Notes: generated by a model not told the origin, from the letters alone. Positions 22,579-34,920 are shown, counted from the first letter of the stretch. The stretch: DNA of 64,000 nt from Cornus controversa (GCA_026545225.1 CM048848.1:28002806-28066805); one strand, 5' to 3'. Numbers and translations are program-made.

Positions 22579-24429
22579 GTAGAACTAGATTTAAACTGTG
22601 TAGAAGAGAGAGCTGAGGAAGAGATGGGAGAGAAAAAAAGCCAGTATGATTGAGAGAGGGAGGGGGGTTAGAGTTGACTAACTGCCTTCACACCATTGGG
22701 TATTTATAAACCTTAGGTATTAGCCTTTGACAGCTGTCATCCTATGTGGCACAAGCCCATCATGCCATGTGTCCCTTCTTTTGTCATACTTGGTTAAAGC
22801 CATGAACATCTCTTTCGTGATCATAGGTAAGTATTATGAAATTATTCTATTTAAAGCACAATACATAATGCCCCTCGCGAGTCACATAGTTATGCTTTAG
22901 ACGTCAACGAGCCTTTCTCTCAATCCTACATTCCACACTCAACCCATCTTTCCGGCTGGAGTTATGATGCCATAAGTTCCATTACGACACCATAATCGCT
23001 CAGGTCATATTACAATACACCTCTGTTCCAGAAATGACCTGCGGGTCCCTATGGCTTCAAACGAGCTCCATCCCATCACGGCTAGAAGTAATGTTGCGAC
23101 AATTTATGTAATACCCCAGAAATTTGGACGTTAATTATTTTAAAGAATTTGAATTGCTTTATATTATTATATTTTTTTATTATTATTATTAATTCATGTG
23201 AATATCTTGTCTCTATATTTTATCATTTTATGTGAGTTGCTTTCCCTTTATATGCATTTTATTATTTCATGTGCATTGATAAGTTGGATTGTCATCATTT
23301 TATGTGGATTGTTTATTTTTTTATATAGATTCCAATTGTTTCATGTGAATTTCTCTATTTTTATTTTTATCATTTTATGTAAATTATTTATTGATTATGT
23401 ATTGTTTGATTTAAATCTTTTAAAATGCTTTAGATTGGCTAGTTAGGAATTTGGGCTTGAATAATTGGGTTAAGGGTATGTTTAAGTTGATGGGTCATGG
23501 TTATAGTTATATTATTCTATTTCTTTTATTTATTTATTTCTTTTTTTTAGTTTATTTAGTTTTTAGAAAAACAATAATAGAATAAAAATAATTAGGACAA
23601 AAGAAAAATAAGAAAGTAGGGTTTCTGCCGTTTGCTTTACGCACAGATACCAAAAGAGTAAACGAAAGAAAGTGAAGGAATGATTGGGTGAACGAGTTGT
23701 TGAATCGTTAAAGAGGCAAGTTTGATTCTTCTCATCCCCTTTGAATCCGTATGCATAGTCTAGGTTTGAGGATTATCTTTATATTGAAAATTTGTATATA
23801 ATTATATGTTTTTTTTTTGTTGCTTTCGATAGATTTTGTGAGAAAAATTATGGTAATTGTATATAGGAGTATAGATTTATATATGTATGAATATATGCAT
23901 ATATATATTTTTAATGTATGTTTTTAATGGATAAAAATTCATTCATGCATTAATTTGGGATGGAAAGGGTGTTAATTTGTAAATCTTTTGAGTTGCTAAT
24001 GCCCAGTAAACAACCCTTGATCTTTAGGAAAACAGATCGTGAGAAATTTGAGTTTAATTTTTTGAATTTTGCAAAGAACCCTAGAACTTATGAATTGGGG
24101 GGTTTTTGATTCGGACCGTTTTTGATAGGGCTTTTTGCACCAAAGGGTAGAGGGAATCAAGGGGAGAGGATCGGTACAAAAATTGGGGTGAATAGAGGCT
24201 GGATGACGCCAGAAAAGGCATCAGAAAATCCCCCAGCGCGCTGCCATGCGCACTGGGGAAGATGACCCAGCCGGCGCGTGACCCCATGCACGCCGTCGGT
24301 GCGTGGGGGCTCGTGCGGTCTGCGCCAGTGTTGGCCGATGGCCGAAAAGGAATTTTTGGGCCCCACTTGCGGGGGCCCACCTCTGGGTCCAATATGGGCC
24401 CATTCCGAATTGTTTTGATATTTATTTTG

Positions 24430-25170
24430 TATTTTTGAAATTTTTGGAAAAACTTGAAAATTCATTTTTTAAAAATAATTTTATGCTTCCAAAAATTCCC
24501 AAATTTTTATTGTAACTTCTTGGATATTCAATGAACTTGGGTTTAAATTTTTCATGTTGAAATGAACTCACCTTGTAGTTCAATTGATTTTTAAAGTGTC
24601 CAAAAGTTGGGTTTTTCAATTTCTTTTATTTTAGAAAATACTTTTATAAATCCAAAAATTCCCAAAATTTTATGTCAACTCCGTGGGGGTTTAAGGAGCT
24701 TGGGTTTTAAATTTCATGTTGAAATGATTTACTCTTGTCTTTAAATTAATTTTTAAATTGTCTAAAAAGTGAGTTTTTCATTTTCTTTTATTTTAGAAAA
24801 TACTTTTATAATTTTAAAAATTCCCACATTTTTACTGTAACTTTCTAGAGGTTAAATTAACTTGTGTTTAAATTTTCAACTCGGAATGAGCTTCCCTTGG
24901 AGTTCATTTGATTTTTAAAGTGTTTAAAAGTTGGGTTTTCACCTTCTTTTATTTTTAGAAAATATTTTAAAATTTCAGAAAATTCTAAAAAATTCAAGTA
25001 AATTTATAAGATTAAAATGCACCTGTATTTTAAGTTTCATGTGAAAATAAGTTTCCCTTGTGGTTGTGTTGGTTGTAAAAGTATGCCTCAAATTATGTTT
25101 TATTTTTCTTTCTCCTAGAAAAAATATATTTTTTTAAATTCTCAAAAATTCCAAAAAATTCCAGAATGAC
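24430..25170. repeat. Diverged direct repeats, about 180 bp units
   Basis: Repeated phrases such as TTTTAGAAAATACTTTTATA, AAAAATTCCCAAA and TTGAAATGA recur near 24440, 24630, 24790 and 24950. The units are diverged and no coding is seen. Confidence 0.5.
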
Positions 25171-25485
25171 TTAATAGGGTTCTTAGAAGTAGAATAGGCC
25201 TAGAAACCTAGATAAGAGTTAGGTTTAGACTCCCTCGTAGATTTGAGTGCATTGGAGGTTGGATTGGGTGTTTGCTTCTAAAGTGGTTAATTGTGTTATT
25301 TATTTTACCTGAATGTATTTTCCTTTAAAGATATAAATGCCCATGAAATAATTTATTACAGTTACTTCTAAATGATTTGTCTTATGGTGATAATTTCATA
25401 TCGGATAATTTGAATTACTTGGTTTGTGCAAATTAAAATCATAATGCACCTTGTTTATTGTATATTTCATATTGGGAATGCATCT

Positions 25486-25960
25486 ATATATTTTATTTGG
25501 CATGTAAGGATTGCCCGACGTGTCAGGATCGCCCATACCTAATAAGGTATCTTTTCATTTTATTTGGCATGTAAGGATTGTCCGGCGTGTCAGGATCGCC
25601 CATACCTAATAAGGTATTTTTGCATTTTATTTGGCATGTAAGGATTGCCCGACGTGTCAGGATCGCCCATATCTAATAAGGTATCTATACATTTTATTTG
25701 GCATGTAAGGATTTCCCGACGTGTCAGGATTGCCCATACCTAATAAGGTATCTTTGCATTTTATTTGGCATGTAAAGATTGCCCGGCGTGTCAGGATCAC
25801 CCATACCTAATAAGGTATCTATACATTTTATTTGGCATGTAAGGATTGCCCGGCGTGTCAGGATCGCCCATACCTAATAAGGTACCTATATATTTTATTT
25901 GGCATATCAGGATTGCCCTGCGTGTCAGGATCACCCATAGCTAATAAGGTATCTATACCT
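25486..25960. repeat. Tandem array, seven units of exactly 67 bp
   Basis: GGCATGTAAGG (or a variant) starts at 25499, 25566, 25633, 25700, 25767, 25834 and 25901, always 67 bp apart. Each unit has a GTGTCAGGATCGCCCATACC stretch and a small inverted repeat ATACCT-AATA-AGGTAT. A degenerate trace continues near 26140. Not CRISPR: spacers are part of the repeat and the host is a plant. Confidence 0.92.
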
Positions 25961-27017
25961 TATATTTGCTTTGTCATGACTGCCTAGATTTAATAAAATG
26001 CATGCATATGTTTCTTTACTTTGAACTTAAAGAATGTGTTCATTGTTGAATGATAAGGGTTTGTTGGGACAACGTATAAGATGATTTTGATTTCTGAAAA
26101 TATGAACTAGGTAGGGAATGACCAGTATGTATATACCTATACCTATTAAGGTATCAAAAGATAAAATGGTGACATGTTAGGATTGCTTAAACTTGATACT
26201 ATTTCATGTTATGTTTATTTCTGCTGAACTTAAGGAATGTGTTCACTTTTGCATAATAAGGGTTTGGGTGGAATATTATAAATAATGACTGTTGTTTTCA
26301 AAATATGAAACTGGATAAAAGAATGACTTGTATGTTAAATCTATGAATTTATTTTGTGTCCCTTATACTGAGGGTATGTATATTGGTTCTCTAATTGGGA
26401 TGTAGTAGATAGAACTTGCTCGTTGGTTTAACCCACTTTGTTGATATTTCAAGTTTCAGATAGGTTACATTGCGAGGATAGAGTTTTAGGGTTTGGTTGT
26501 AGCAGACATCTCATCTCATCAGTTACAGAGTAGGAACTTATCTTCTTCAAGAGTTATACTATGAACTTTTGAGACTTTAATTGTTGGTATTAATTTTAGA
26601 ATTAAAAACTTTTGTTCATTCTGGTTAAGGGGTCCTTCGGTTACGGGACTTCCAAATTGTATTACCGGACATATACTTGTTTTGTTTAGTTATCTGCTTT
26701 TAGAAAATTGTTCATTATATCTTTTGTATTCTATGCTTGTTGGTACCAGTTGTATGTATCTCCCAGGTTTTGTGTATGAGACTGGCTACCTCGTGTGCGA
26801 AATTTTCTGGGGGGTATTTCCATTTACTTTCCATCTTGAGGAGTAAAGCTAGTAATCCTCCATACGGTCCCTACTTATGAGAGCTATCACTCAAGGTCAT
26901 GAGCTCGGAGCTACATGATCACCTATTCCTCTATGATTTCTCACAGCCCTAGGGTTTGCCAAGGTGTTAATCCAAAACATACCCATGAGGGGAAGTTTTC
27001 CCCAATCATCCCTTATC

Positions 27018-27190
27018 CTTCGTGGGTTAAAGTCACCCATGACCGCTTTATAAGTTAAAGCAGTTATGACCACTTGTAATAAGTCACCCACGACCGCTTC
27101 ATAAGTTAAAGCACTTATGACCGCTTGCAATAGCTTCGTGGGTTAAAGTCACCTGTGACCGCTTCGTGAATTGGAGCACCCACGACCGTT
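27018..27190. repeat. Short tandem repeats in Tat 3' LTR (about 50 bp units)
   Basis: Repeats of AAGTCACCCATGACCGCTT / AAGTTAAAGCACTTATGACC type. They are mirrored in the other LTR at about 38028-38200. Confidence 0.7.
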
Positions 27191-27278
27191 ATACAACCCT
27201 TGAAACCAACTCGCTTGCTACCTAATCCAGTCCATCCACCACCTATCGAGATATGCCACCTGTCGAAACATGCAAAGA

Positions 27279-27445
27279 TCTACTCATGACCCATTGGTCG
27301 TGAGTAGGGTCCACTCGTGACCCGTTGGTCACGAGTAAGATCCACTCGTAACCCGTGGGTCGCAGGTAGGATCCACTCGTGACCCATGGGTCAGAAGCAA
27401 GGTCCACTCGTGACCCGTGGGTCACGGGAAGGGTCCACCCGCCTT
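27279..27445. repeat. 31 bp palindromic minisatellite in Tat 3' LTR
   Basis: TCCACTCG-type starts occur at 27279, 27310, 27341, 27372, 27403 and 27434, exactly 31 bp apart. Each unit contains a palindrome of the form GTGACCC-GT-GGGTCAC. The same array is in the 5' LTR at 38270-38465 and, surprisingly, inside the element at 29613-29790. Confidence 0.9.
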
Positions 27446-27532
27446 AGGATAAGGGCCCATTATTCTGCATTCGAGTTTTCATAATGCCTTCTGGACTTCG
27501 TTCTTTATGTTTTTGACCTACACCTCTTTACA

Positions 27533-30120
27533 GTTCCTTCTTTGCAGCCGTTAATCTTTTAAAAGTGAACGGATGCAAATATCCGACGACACTGCTTACA
27601 CCTCCAAGTGACACCTCGAGAAGTAAAAAGGTTTCTCGAAGATCCTTTTAAGTTTTGCCTGATTTTATACTTAAATCCACTTTTTGGATCCCTTGTTATG
27701 TTTGGGTTGACTCCTCTATTTTTTCCATCTAAGCACAAGAACCACACTTGCCTACAAGTCTGAAACAAGTCCAACATTTTCAAATTATTTGGTACAAGTG
27801 AGCCATCAAACGACATGGATAGTTGAAAATGAACTAAAGTGTTAGACAACTTTTGCTTATTGAATACGAAATTCCTAAAAAACACACAACTTATCATGAC
27901 AATATCCAGTCTTGTGGTTTTTGAAGATGCCACTTAGAATTTCAAAAAGTTAATCATAGCATTGATCGACCAAGAAATCCATCATATGAGCAACTCAGAG
28001 TATTGTATGAAACAGATCAACACTTTTATTTTGTTTTACACATGGGCATTAAAGTCACTGTAGTAACATACACCTATCTAGAAATGTTTCTTTAAATTAA
28101 AATATTAATCTTTCACAGAACAGATTTTTCAATGATTTCTTTTAATCATAAGAACACAAAAGAATCAACTATAAATCAACAATTCCATGACTAGTTTAAT
28201 CACCCACTACCAATCACATAATATATACATTTCTACAAATAGCAACAACTTGTAAGACCACTCTTCCTGTGTTGATCATTTACTCCACCAAATATAAAAG
28301 TATATTCTTGGTAAAATGCCATCTTTTGTTTGAAGTCACAATCCAGAGCTTTGTCACACTTGGACTTTCCAACAATTTTGCATGTGCATCATTTTATTTA
28401 CTTGTACACACAACCATTCCCAACAACCATCTCTCCTCCAGTCAAGTCCCCCTGAAAGGAAATCAGTTTCTATTATAATATATTAATTTCATTTTTATTT
28501 AAGAATGATTCAGTTCATGCAGCAAAAATTTTCCCTACTACCATATAGATATTTCTAGGCACCTAGCTTCCCATAAACCCCATTTGCTCCTTATACCACC
28601 GTATCCTCCTAACTTTCCAACCAAGTCACCTATTCCCTTGTCATCATCCCCCCCACATCTTCTGCGTTCATTGCATTTACCAATGGTAACAACCAGATCA
28701 CTATTTACTTTTTTCCTTCTGACAAGTCTCTCTCTTTATCATCAGAATTTACAATCTCTAAATCTCATCTTCTCTCACTTTCTTACCATCCTCTACTAAA
28801 TCTACACTTTCCTTTCTGGTCATTATCTATTTTATTTCTCTTGGTATTTTGATTTGGGATATATATATATACACATCAAGTGTTGATTTATGCTTACATC
28901 ACTGGGTTGTTTAGGGAAGGGAAACACAAAAGCTCAATGATCATGTTTCCTTCAGGCTTTGCTCGTCTTTCTTTTGTGATCAAGATGGTTACGTTGGTCT
29001 AAGGTGCTAGTTTCAGGTACTGGTCTTCTTCTTTCCTCTCTCTCCTTCTTCATCTAGTCTTCTCTCTTTTTTTTTACTATGGTTGTAAAGTGAAAACAAC
29101 TTTAATAGAATGTCCCAATAGAATGTACTATTCTCCCTACCAAATCCATAACCTTGTTTCTCATTTTTCAGTTTCCCACGCATGACCCATTTTTAATCTT
29201 TTCTATTCCATCACCTTCAACACAGCCACATAAAAACTCCATTGGACAGTTTCCCACGCATGACCCATTTTCAATCTTTTCTATTCGGCAACTGTATATT
29301 ACTGAAAGTCTCGAGTTTTTTTCTATTTTTTTTCCAAGGGTCGTGAATCTCAAGTGTTTGTCCGAATGACCTGTATGAAATCTAATCTTTCGAACACACC
29401 CATTAGGCTAATCTGCTATAACCCATTCTTCAGGTGAACTGGACGAGCCATGCTAGTTCATATGCATTCTTTTTCGAATTGGAAATATAGGCACCATTTT
29501 ATCTCCTTGTGGCAACCACCACTGATAAGCCACCTTAAAAAAAGAACATAGCATTAGAATCAATAATTAACTATATAAACATTATAGTGGCCTCTATCCA
29601 GAATTCATTGGAGGGTCCATTCACGACCCGTGGGTCGCGAGCTTCAGTAGTCTTTTTTTTTTAGTCTAAAAAAAAATGACAAACTGGGTTGCGAGCTAGA
29701 TCCACCTACGACTCGTGGGTTACGAGCTAGACACACCCGCCACCCGTGGGTCACGAGCAGGATCCACTCGCGACCCGTGGGTCAAGACCTCCATTTTTTA
29801 TTTTTTTATTATTTATTTATTTTTGGTTACTAACCTGAACTGTTGCTCGATCTGATGTCTTATTGCAGCGATCGATACCTTCTCTTCCAGGTAGCATTGT
29901 GGCCTTATCTTTAAACTTACCAATAGAGGCGTAGTTTTACTAAGGTACCTGCCATGTCCTCAGCACTTGTGTTTAAATCAAATTTTGTTTTTTTTTTCAT
30001 AAAATAACTTTCTCTTTCCCCCCACCCCTTTTTTTTTTCTTCTCTTTTTTTTTTCTAGGAGATCTCTATATGACCTAAAGAAAAGAACTTTGCCTGCCTA
30101 ATAAGTTCGTCCTAGCCGTG
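27533..30120 (-). other. Non-coding internal spacer of the Tat element next to the 3' LTR
   Basis: AT- and pyrimidine-rich with no recognisable protein. A GCAAAGAAGGAAC purine tract (minus strand) abuts the LTR at 27533-27545 and is the likely polypurine tract. A direct repeat of about 40 bp (starting CAGTTTCCCACGCATGACCC) occurs at about 29169 and 29247. The 31 bp minisatellite appears at 29613-29790. Confidence 0.5.
29613..29790. repeat. 31 bp minisatellite inside the Tat internal region
   Basis: Units with CGACCCGTGGGTCGCGAG, ACTCGTGGGTTACGAG, ACCCGTGGGTCACGAG and GACCCGTGGGTCAAG occur. Starts at 29701, 29732 and 29763 keep the 31 bp step. A T-rich break separates the first unit (29613) from the rest. 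It matches the LTR minisatellite. Confidence 0.8.
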
Positions 30121-30129
30121 CCTTGAATG

Positions 30130-31110
30130 AGATATTTCGTGACCTTTAAAGGACTGTTTTGCTCTCAGATGAGACTGTCGTAGTGGGTACTGATGTACAG
30201 CTAGCTAGTGATTTTTAGACAACCAAGGATGATCAGGCGATACTCGAGAGACAGTTGTTTGGCAGTACAGATGGTGGGTTTTTAGATGATATCCCTAGTG
30301 AGAATGACGCCTGAGATACCACAGAGGTTGAGCCTCCTACAAGTGTTCAGCGTGAGTAGGTGCCCCCTGATGCGATCAACCCCTCACCAGTTCACCCCAT
30401 GTCTCCTGCTAGTCCTGAGGTTCAGACATCTTTTTCAACTACACATTCTTCGCCCACCACTGTCACTACCGCTACAGTCATTCCTAATATCATCTCCTCC
30501 TCTCTGTCCTGCACTCCGATCATTGATGCCCATTCCGATCACGGTGTTCAAGAGGCTTCAAATATCGAAGCTTTTCTAGACCCGGCTAGTTTCAATGTTG
30601 ACAATATCCAGTGGCAGTCTTTCTTATGTAGTTTTCGGAGTATTGCTATGCTCGATCGTGTTCTTCATAGCCATCCGCGAACTTTTGTGAGTTTTACTTT
30701 TTGTGACCCCAAAATTTTAGAGGATGTTTCTTGATGCTTTTACAGACTTTCTTTTTTTATTAGACAGCCAGGTTTTGAGGGAGGTCGCCCGCAAGGTGAT
30801 AGAAACAGTTCGGGGATGCATCAAAGACTGGAAAGCAGTTGGGTTTCAGCTTGGTTGGCTCGAATCCTGTTTTGAGGAAGTTGTTCATGGTCTTGAGATC
30901 CAGGCTTTAGACGAGTAACAGGACTGACTGAATGTTGTCCTTAAGTAGGATATGACTAATTTGGCGCATGTACGACAACATGTGGCTTTCTTGGAGCAGA
31001 GGATCGCAGATGCCCAAGGTTATATTAACGAGGTTGCTAGTGAGGTGATTAGCAAGATTGCTACTTATGGAGTTCTTCCTTTAGATCACTTTTTCAAAGA
31101 TGTGATGTAG
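30130..31110 (+). pseudogene. Decayed antisense frame of the Tat element (plus strand)
   Basis: It runs opposite to gag-pol, between integrase and the 3' LTR. One frame reads from about 30130 to 30734 with internal TAA, TAG, TGA and TAG stops. It has an acidic start, a Pro/Ser/Thr-rich middle and the segment DPASFNVDNIQWQSFL. After a frame shift, 30724-31110 continues with VARKVIETVRGCIKDWKAVG and a coiled-coil-like HVAFLEQRIADAQGYINEV, ending at TAG 31108-31110, again with three internal stops. Antisense frames at this position are a known feature of some Tat elements. Function unknown. I do not recognise a named domain. Confidence 0.6.
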
Positions 31111-31399
31111 CATTTTTTCTTCTTTTTGAGGCTCTGTACTTTTTTTTCCTTCTTTCTTCTATTTTTTTTTACTGCTTTTGTTTTTTTGCTTTTGTAATGA
31201 TATTGAGGGTGACATCATTTGTAATGACCACTATTTTTTTGTCAAATACAACCTTGTTTATTTTTGCATATTGTCAATTACAAACACAAACAATAACATA
31301 TTAAGAAAGGTACTTTTTATCCATTTGATATTGATCAAGCCAGTCTTCAAACCTGTTTCCAACTCCACTAACTTGCAATACCCACTTCATTCACTTTTT

Positions 31400-32440
31400 T
31401 GACTAAAAACGACCCCTCCCATCGAGGTTGAAATTTTCGTACCCTTTGCCCCCTCATAACCCTGGGGACTGTTTTGATGACTAAGTCTCCCTCCTCAAAA
31501 TTTTGCGGGCGTACTCTGGTGTCGTAGTGGCAGGATTGAGTACCCAGGTAGGCTTTATGTCTAGTCTGGGCTCTTTGTCATCTTTTTTTCGGGACTTCAA
31601 GATCTCTCACCCGTTTTACATCTAATCCTTGCATTGCAAGCCTTGTTGCTGCATTTCCAATTCTGGGGTAAGACTGCCTCAAAGCTATATATAAGCAAAT
31701 AGGGCATTTCATTTGTAGAACTCCTCCACGCTATTCTATAAGCCCAGAGTGCGATTCATAGCTTGTCCGCCCATTCTGATTGATCATTATGAACCAAGTG
31801 ACTTAAGATACGGATGGGATACTGGCCTTCGCTTGTCCATTCCCCTTAGGATAGTAAGGCGTGGACTTATAGTGTGATATTGTATATTCTTCTAACAGCC
31901 CTTTTACTGTGGTATTGACAAAGGGTGTTCCATTATCCGTTAGCAAGACTTTTGGAATCCCAAAATGGCATATGATGTTTTCTTTAATGAATTTTGCCAC
32001 ATAAACAACTGTTGTTTTTTTCAAGGGGATTGCCTCTACCCATTTTGTGAAAAGTTTAGTCGCAACAAGAATCCATGTATACCTCCTAAACGGGGGTGTG
32101 ACGGGGCCTATGATGTCTAGAGCCCACATATGGAAAGGCCAGGGAGTAGACAGGCTTTGCAAAGTTGTTATTGGAGCATGTATGAGGGTGCCATGAACTT
32201 GGCATATGTGACATTGCCGAGCCTAATCTAGTGAATCCTTCTCCATAGTTGGCCAGTAATAGCCAGCTGCTAACAACTGATGAAACAAATTATATCCCCC
32301 CTGATGACCAAGCTCATGAGTTTGCCTCAGGACTTCCTTGGCCTCCTCTTCGCCGAGACATTTTAATGTTCTACCGCTGAAGCTATTTCGATAGAGAAGG
32401 TCTTCTTTCACAAAAAACCTTTTGGCCTTCCTTTGCAAAT
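31400..32440 (-). pseudogene. Integrase of the Tat element
   Basis: On the minus strand: an HHCC-type finger (HELGHQGGYNLFHQLLAAGY, then a C..C pair near 32215), and a core with ALDIIGPV, LTDNGTPFVN and PYYPKGNGQAKAS. The C-terminal part, in other frames down to about 31400, has WADKLWIALWAYR and WEGSFLVKK. At the position of the catalytic Glu (normally GNGQAE) this copy has Lys. Stops and shifts are frequent. Not functional. Confidence 0.82.
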
Positions 32441-32814
32441 CAAAGGCCTCTCTTCTTTCTTAAGGGAGAATGTGTTTCTGTAAATAGGCTATGTATTTGT
32501 CCCTCCAGTCCAGAATTTTTGCAAAGCTAGCCTCCTTAGGATTTGTAAGTTTCTAACAATTTGGACAAGTGCTCTACACCTTTGCTGCATCAGGCTTTAT
32601 TGTTGGCTAAAAATACCCCTGCCTCTGGAGCCTCTGTAAAGGCTAACATCTGTTGTTCCGTATGATGCATCATGAACTTTAGAGAGCGCTTCACCAAATT
32701 CATTAGCACTTAGACACCTCAGGATAATCCCTTCAGGCCCATGATAGTAAAGCTTGTCTGCGACTATTTGATAGTGCTTTCTGAGCTAAAAGTTTTGTGT
32801 CCCGCGAAGAGTTT

Positions 32815-33300
32815 TTAAACCTTTGATGATAGGAGTTCGCCAATCACTGTCCTTTTTTTCAGATAAGAATTTAATACAGTCATGGGTTGTACTCTTTTGA
32901 CGAGATTAATAGTTATTATGCTATTAGTAAGGTCAAGCTGAGATCCCATAGTAGCAAGGGCGTCTGATCTTCTATTGCATACCCATGGTCTATGTTCGAA
33001 TTTAATAGTTAAGAAGTCCCTAATCATGTTTTGCACAATTGTTTTATATAGAGTAAGGTAAGGTTCCTTCACTGCATACTCGCCCAATATTTGCTTGATA
33101 ACTAACTTTGAGTCTCCATAGATCGTGAGATTTCACACTCCTATTAATAAACATATAGAGAGCCCTAAAATTAAAGATTTATATTCAGCAATGTTATTTG
33201 TACAAGGGAAGTCCAATTTATATGCCATGACGACCTTTTCTCATGTCCTTACATTTAAGATGACAAAACCTGCACTGCCAGCCTTTTCTGTGGAAGAACC
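32815..33300 (-). pseudogene. Second (archaeal-type) RNase H domain of the Tat element
   Basis: Downstream of the usual RNase H, the minus strand reads NLKFDGSSTEKAGSAGFVIL, then NNIAEYKSLILGL-like and DSKLVIKQILGEYAVKEP, then HRPWVCNRRSDALATMGSQL. This is the pattern of the extra RNase H domain that Tat elements carry. The frame is broken. Its presence is one reason for the Tat assignment. Confidence 0.7.
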
Positions 33301-33792
33301 ATCAAACTTCAAGTTCCGTTCATCATTTTCATCAGTGGTTTCTAAGAGGTTGACGCTCGCCTCCGGCTCTGACTCTTCCTGTGGAAACATGGCAAGAAAA
33401 TCTGCCAAAGCTTGACTTTTCACTGCTTTTGGTGTTGAACAAATGATCTCATACTCAATCAAAGCAAGCAACCATCGGGCTAACTTTCCAGACAAAACCG
33501 GTTTAAACAGTAGATATCTAATTGGGTCACACTTTGTAATGAGTTCTATTGGCTGGGATAGTAAATACTGTCTGAAATTTTGTGTTGCGAATGCCAAGGA
33601 AAGGCAATGTCTTTCTATTAGTGAGTAGCGTGCTTCTGCACCCATGAGTACCTTGCTGATGTAATAGATAGGTTTTTCCTTTCTATCATGCTCTTGTGCC
33701 AAAAGAGCACCAATCGAGCTCTCCGTCGTAGTTAGATACATGATTAAATCTTTGTTGGGTTGCAGAGATATCATTGTCTGTAGGGATGCCAA
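33241..33792 (-). pseudogene. RNase H domain of the Tat element
   Basis: The minus-strand frame reads MYLTTTESSIGALLAQEHD, then KPIYYISKVLMGAEARYSLIE, then LARWLLALIEYEI, the usual Ty3/gypsy RNase H and connection region after reverse transcriptase. 183 codons remain open, the longest frame left in this element. Confidence 0.82.
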
Positions 33793-34045
33793 AATTTTTT
33801 GAATTTTTTGAAAGCAGCCTGTTGCTCAGTGCCCCAAGCATAAGGAACTTTATCTTTCAAAAGTGGCACTAGCGAGTGAGTGACCTCTGCCAATGCGGGA
33901 ATGAAGCGCCTCAAGTATGAAATTTGCCTATAAATCTCCTTAATAACTTTTTTGTTTTGGGTAACTCCATTTCTATGATGACCTTGGCTTTTGTAGGATC
34001 CAAATCAATACCTTGTTAGTGTACTATATATTCTAAAAACTTTCC

Positions 34046-34920
34046 TCATTGTACCCCAAAAGTGCACTTTAGAGGGTTAATCTTTAGTCCATATTCTCGG
34101 CACCTTTGGAAAACTTTTTTGAGGTCTTGGATATATTCTGAGCAGTTCTTGGACTTGACCACAAGGTCATCAACGTAATCTTCTACTTTATGATGGATCA
34201 TATCATAGAAAATGGCAATCATGGCTCGTTGGTAGATGGCACCCGCATTCTTCAACTCAAATGAAATAATTGTATAATAGAAATTTCCCATAGGCGTACG
34301 AAAAACTATTTTCTCTACATCTTCAGGAGCCATTTTGATCTGGTTTTACCCACTGAAACCATCCATCATTGAGAACATTTCATGCCAAGTCGTGGCATCG
34401 ACAATTATATCAATATTTGGCAGAGGGAACTTATCTTTCGGATAAGCTTTATTAAGGTCTCGATAATTAACACATACTCTAATCTGACCGTTCTTCTTTC
34501 GTACCGGGACAATATTGGCCAACCAAGTGGGATGTTGGGTGGGCTTAATAAATCATGCATCAAAAAATTTTAAATTTCTACTTTACTCTGAATTTCCAGA
34601 TCCGAGCGATACACTCGCTGTCACTACTTTTTGGGCACCGCAGATGGGACAGTGTTGAGGTGGCGTATATCTAAGCTTGTGCTAAGACCGGGCATTTGGT
34701 TGTACTCCTATGCAAACACATCTTGATAACTTTTCAGAAGTTGAATTAGAGAATTTTTCATTGTAACGTCTAGCTTCTTGCTAATGAATGTTGGTCGAGC
34801 ACAGGATCCATCACCAATGTCCACTTCCTCTAACTCTTCATCAACTATGAAACATAATTCATTCTCTATTTGAAGTGGTTTCCTTTCCCCGAGGTCAGAA
34901 ATAGTGGGCAATGTCTCCAA
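34046..34920 (-). pseudogene. Reverse transcriptase of the Tat element
   Basis: The minus strand shows ISKKLDVTMKNSLIQLLKSY at the N-terminal end. In several frames it then has YRDLNKAYPKDKFPLPNID and SMMDGFSG followed by a TAA. Then comes the open part 34046-34333 with FRTPMGNFYYTIISFEL and the catalytic YVDDLVVKS. The polymerase Asp pair survives but the frame is interrupted by stops and shifts. Confidence 0.82.

Larger units (their letters stand above)
23107..26821 (+). mobile_element. Solo-LTR-like insertion in the Tat 3' LTR, 3.7 kb
   Basis: It begins TGTAATACCCCAGAAATTTG, a start common to plant Ty3/gypsy LTRs. It ends TTTTCTGGGGGGTATTTCC, an imperfect inverse of the start. ATTTA flanks both sides (23102-23106 and 26822-26826). 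There is no gag, pol, primer site or second LTR inside, only a GC-rich block (about 24180-24400), three or four diverged copies of an AAATTCCCAAAATTTT-containing segment (24480-25160) and a 67 bp tandem array. A solo LTR fits best. A large non-coding LTR derivative is the alternative. Orientation is inferred from the TG start. Confidence 0.7.
22433..27532 (-). repeat. 3' LTR of the Tat element, split by a nested insertion
   Basis: Segments 22433-23106 and 26822-27532 together match 37190-38534. The join in the undisturbed LTR is at 37831-37835 (AGTTA), where this copy has ATTTA on both sides of the insert. A GA microsatellite (about 22539-22576) has expanded here compared with the other LTR. 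Confidence 0.85.

Noticed and set aside
24081..24515. Overlapping open frames on both strands in the GC-rich block
   Set aside because: Six-frame openness here follows from base composition. No domain is visible and the block lies inside a non-coding LTR-like element.
25486..25960. Seven regularly spaced repeats as CRISPR
   Set aside because: The whole 67 bp is repeated, so there are no unique spacers, and no cas genes are near.
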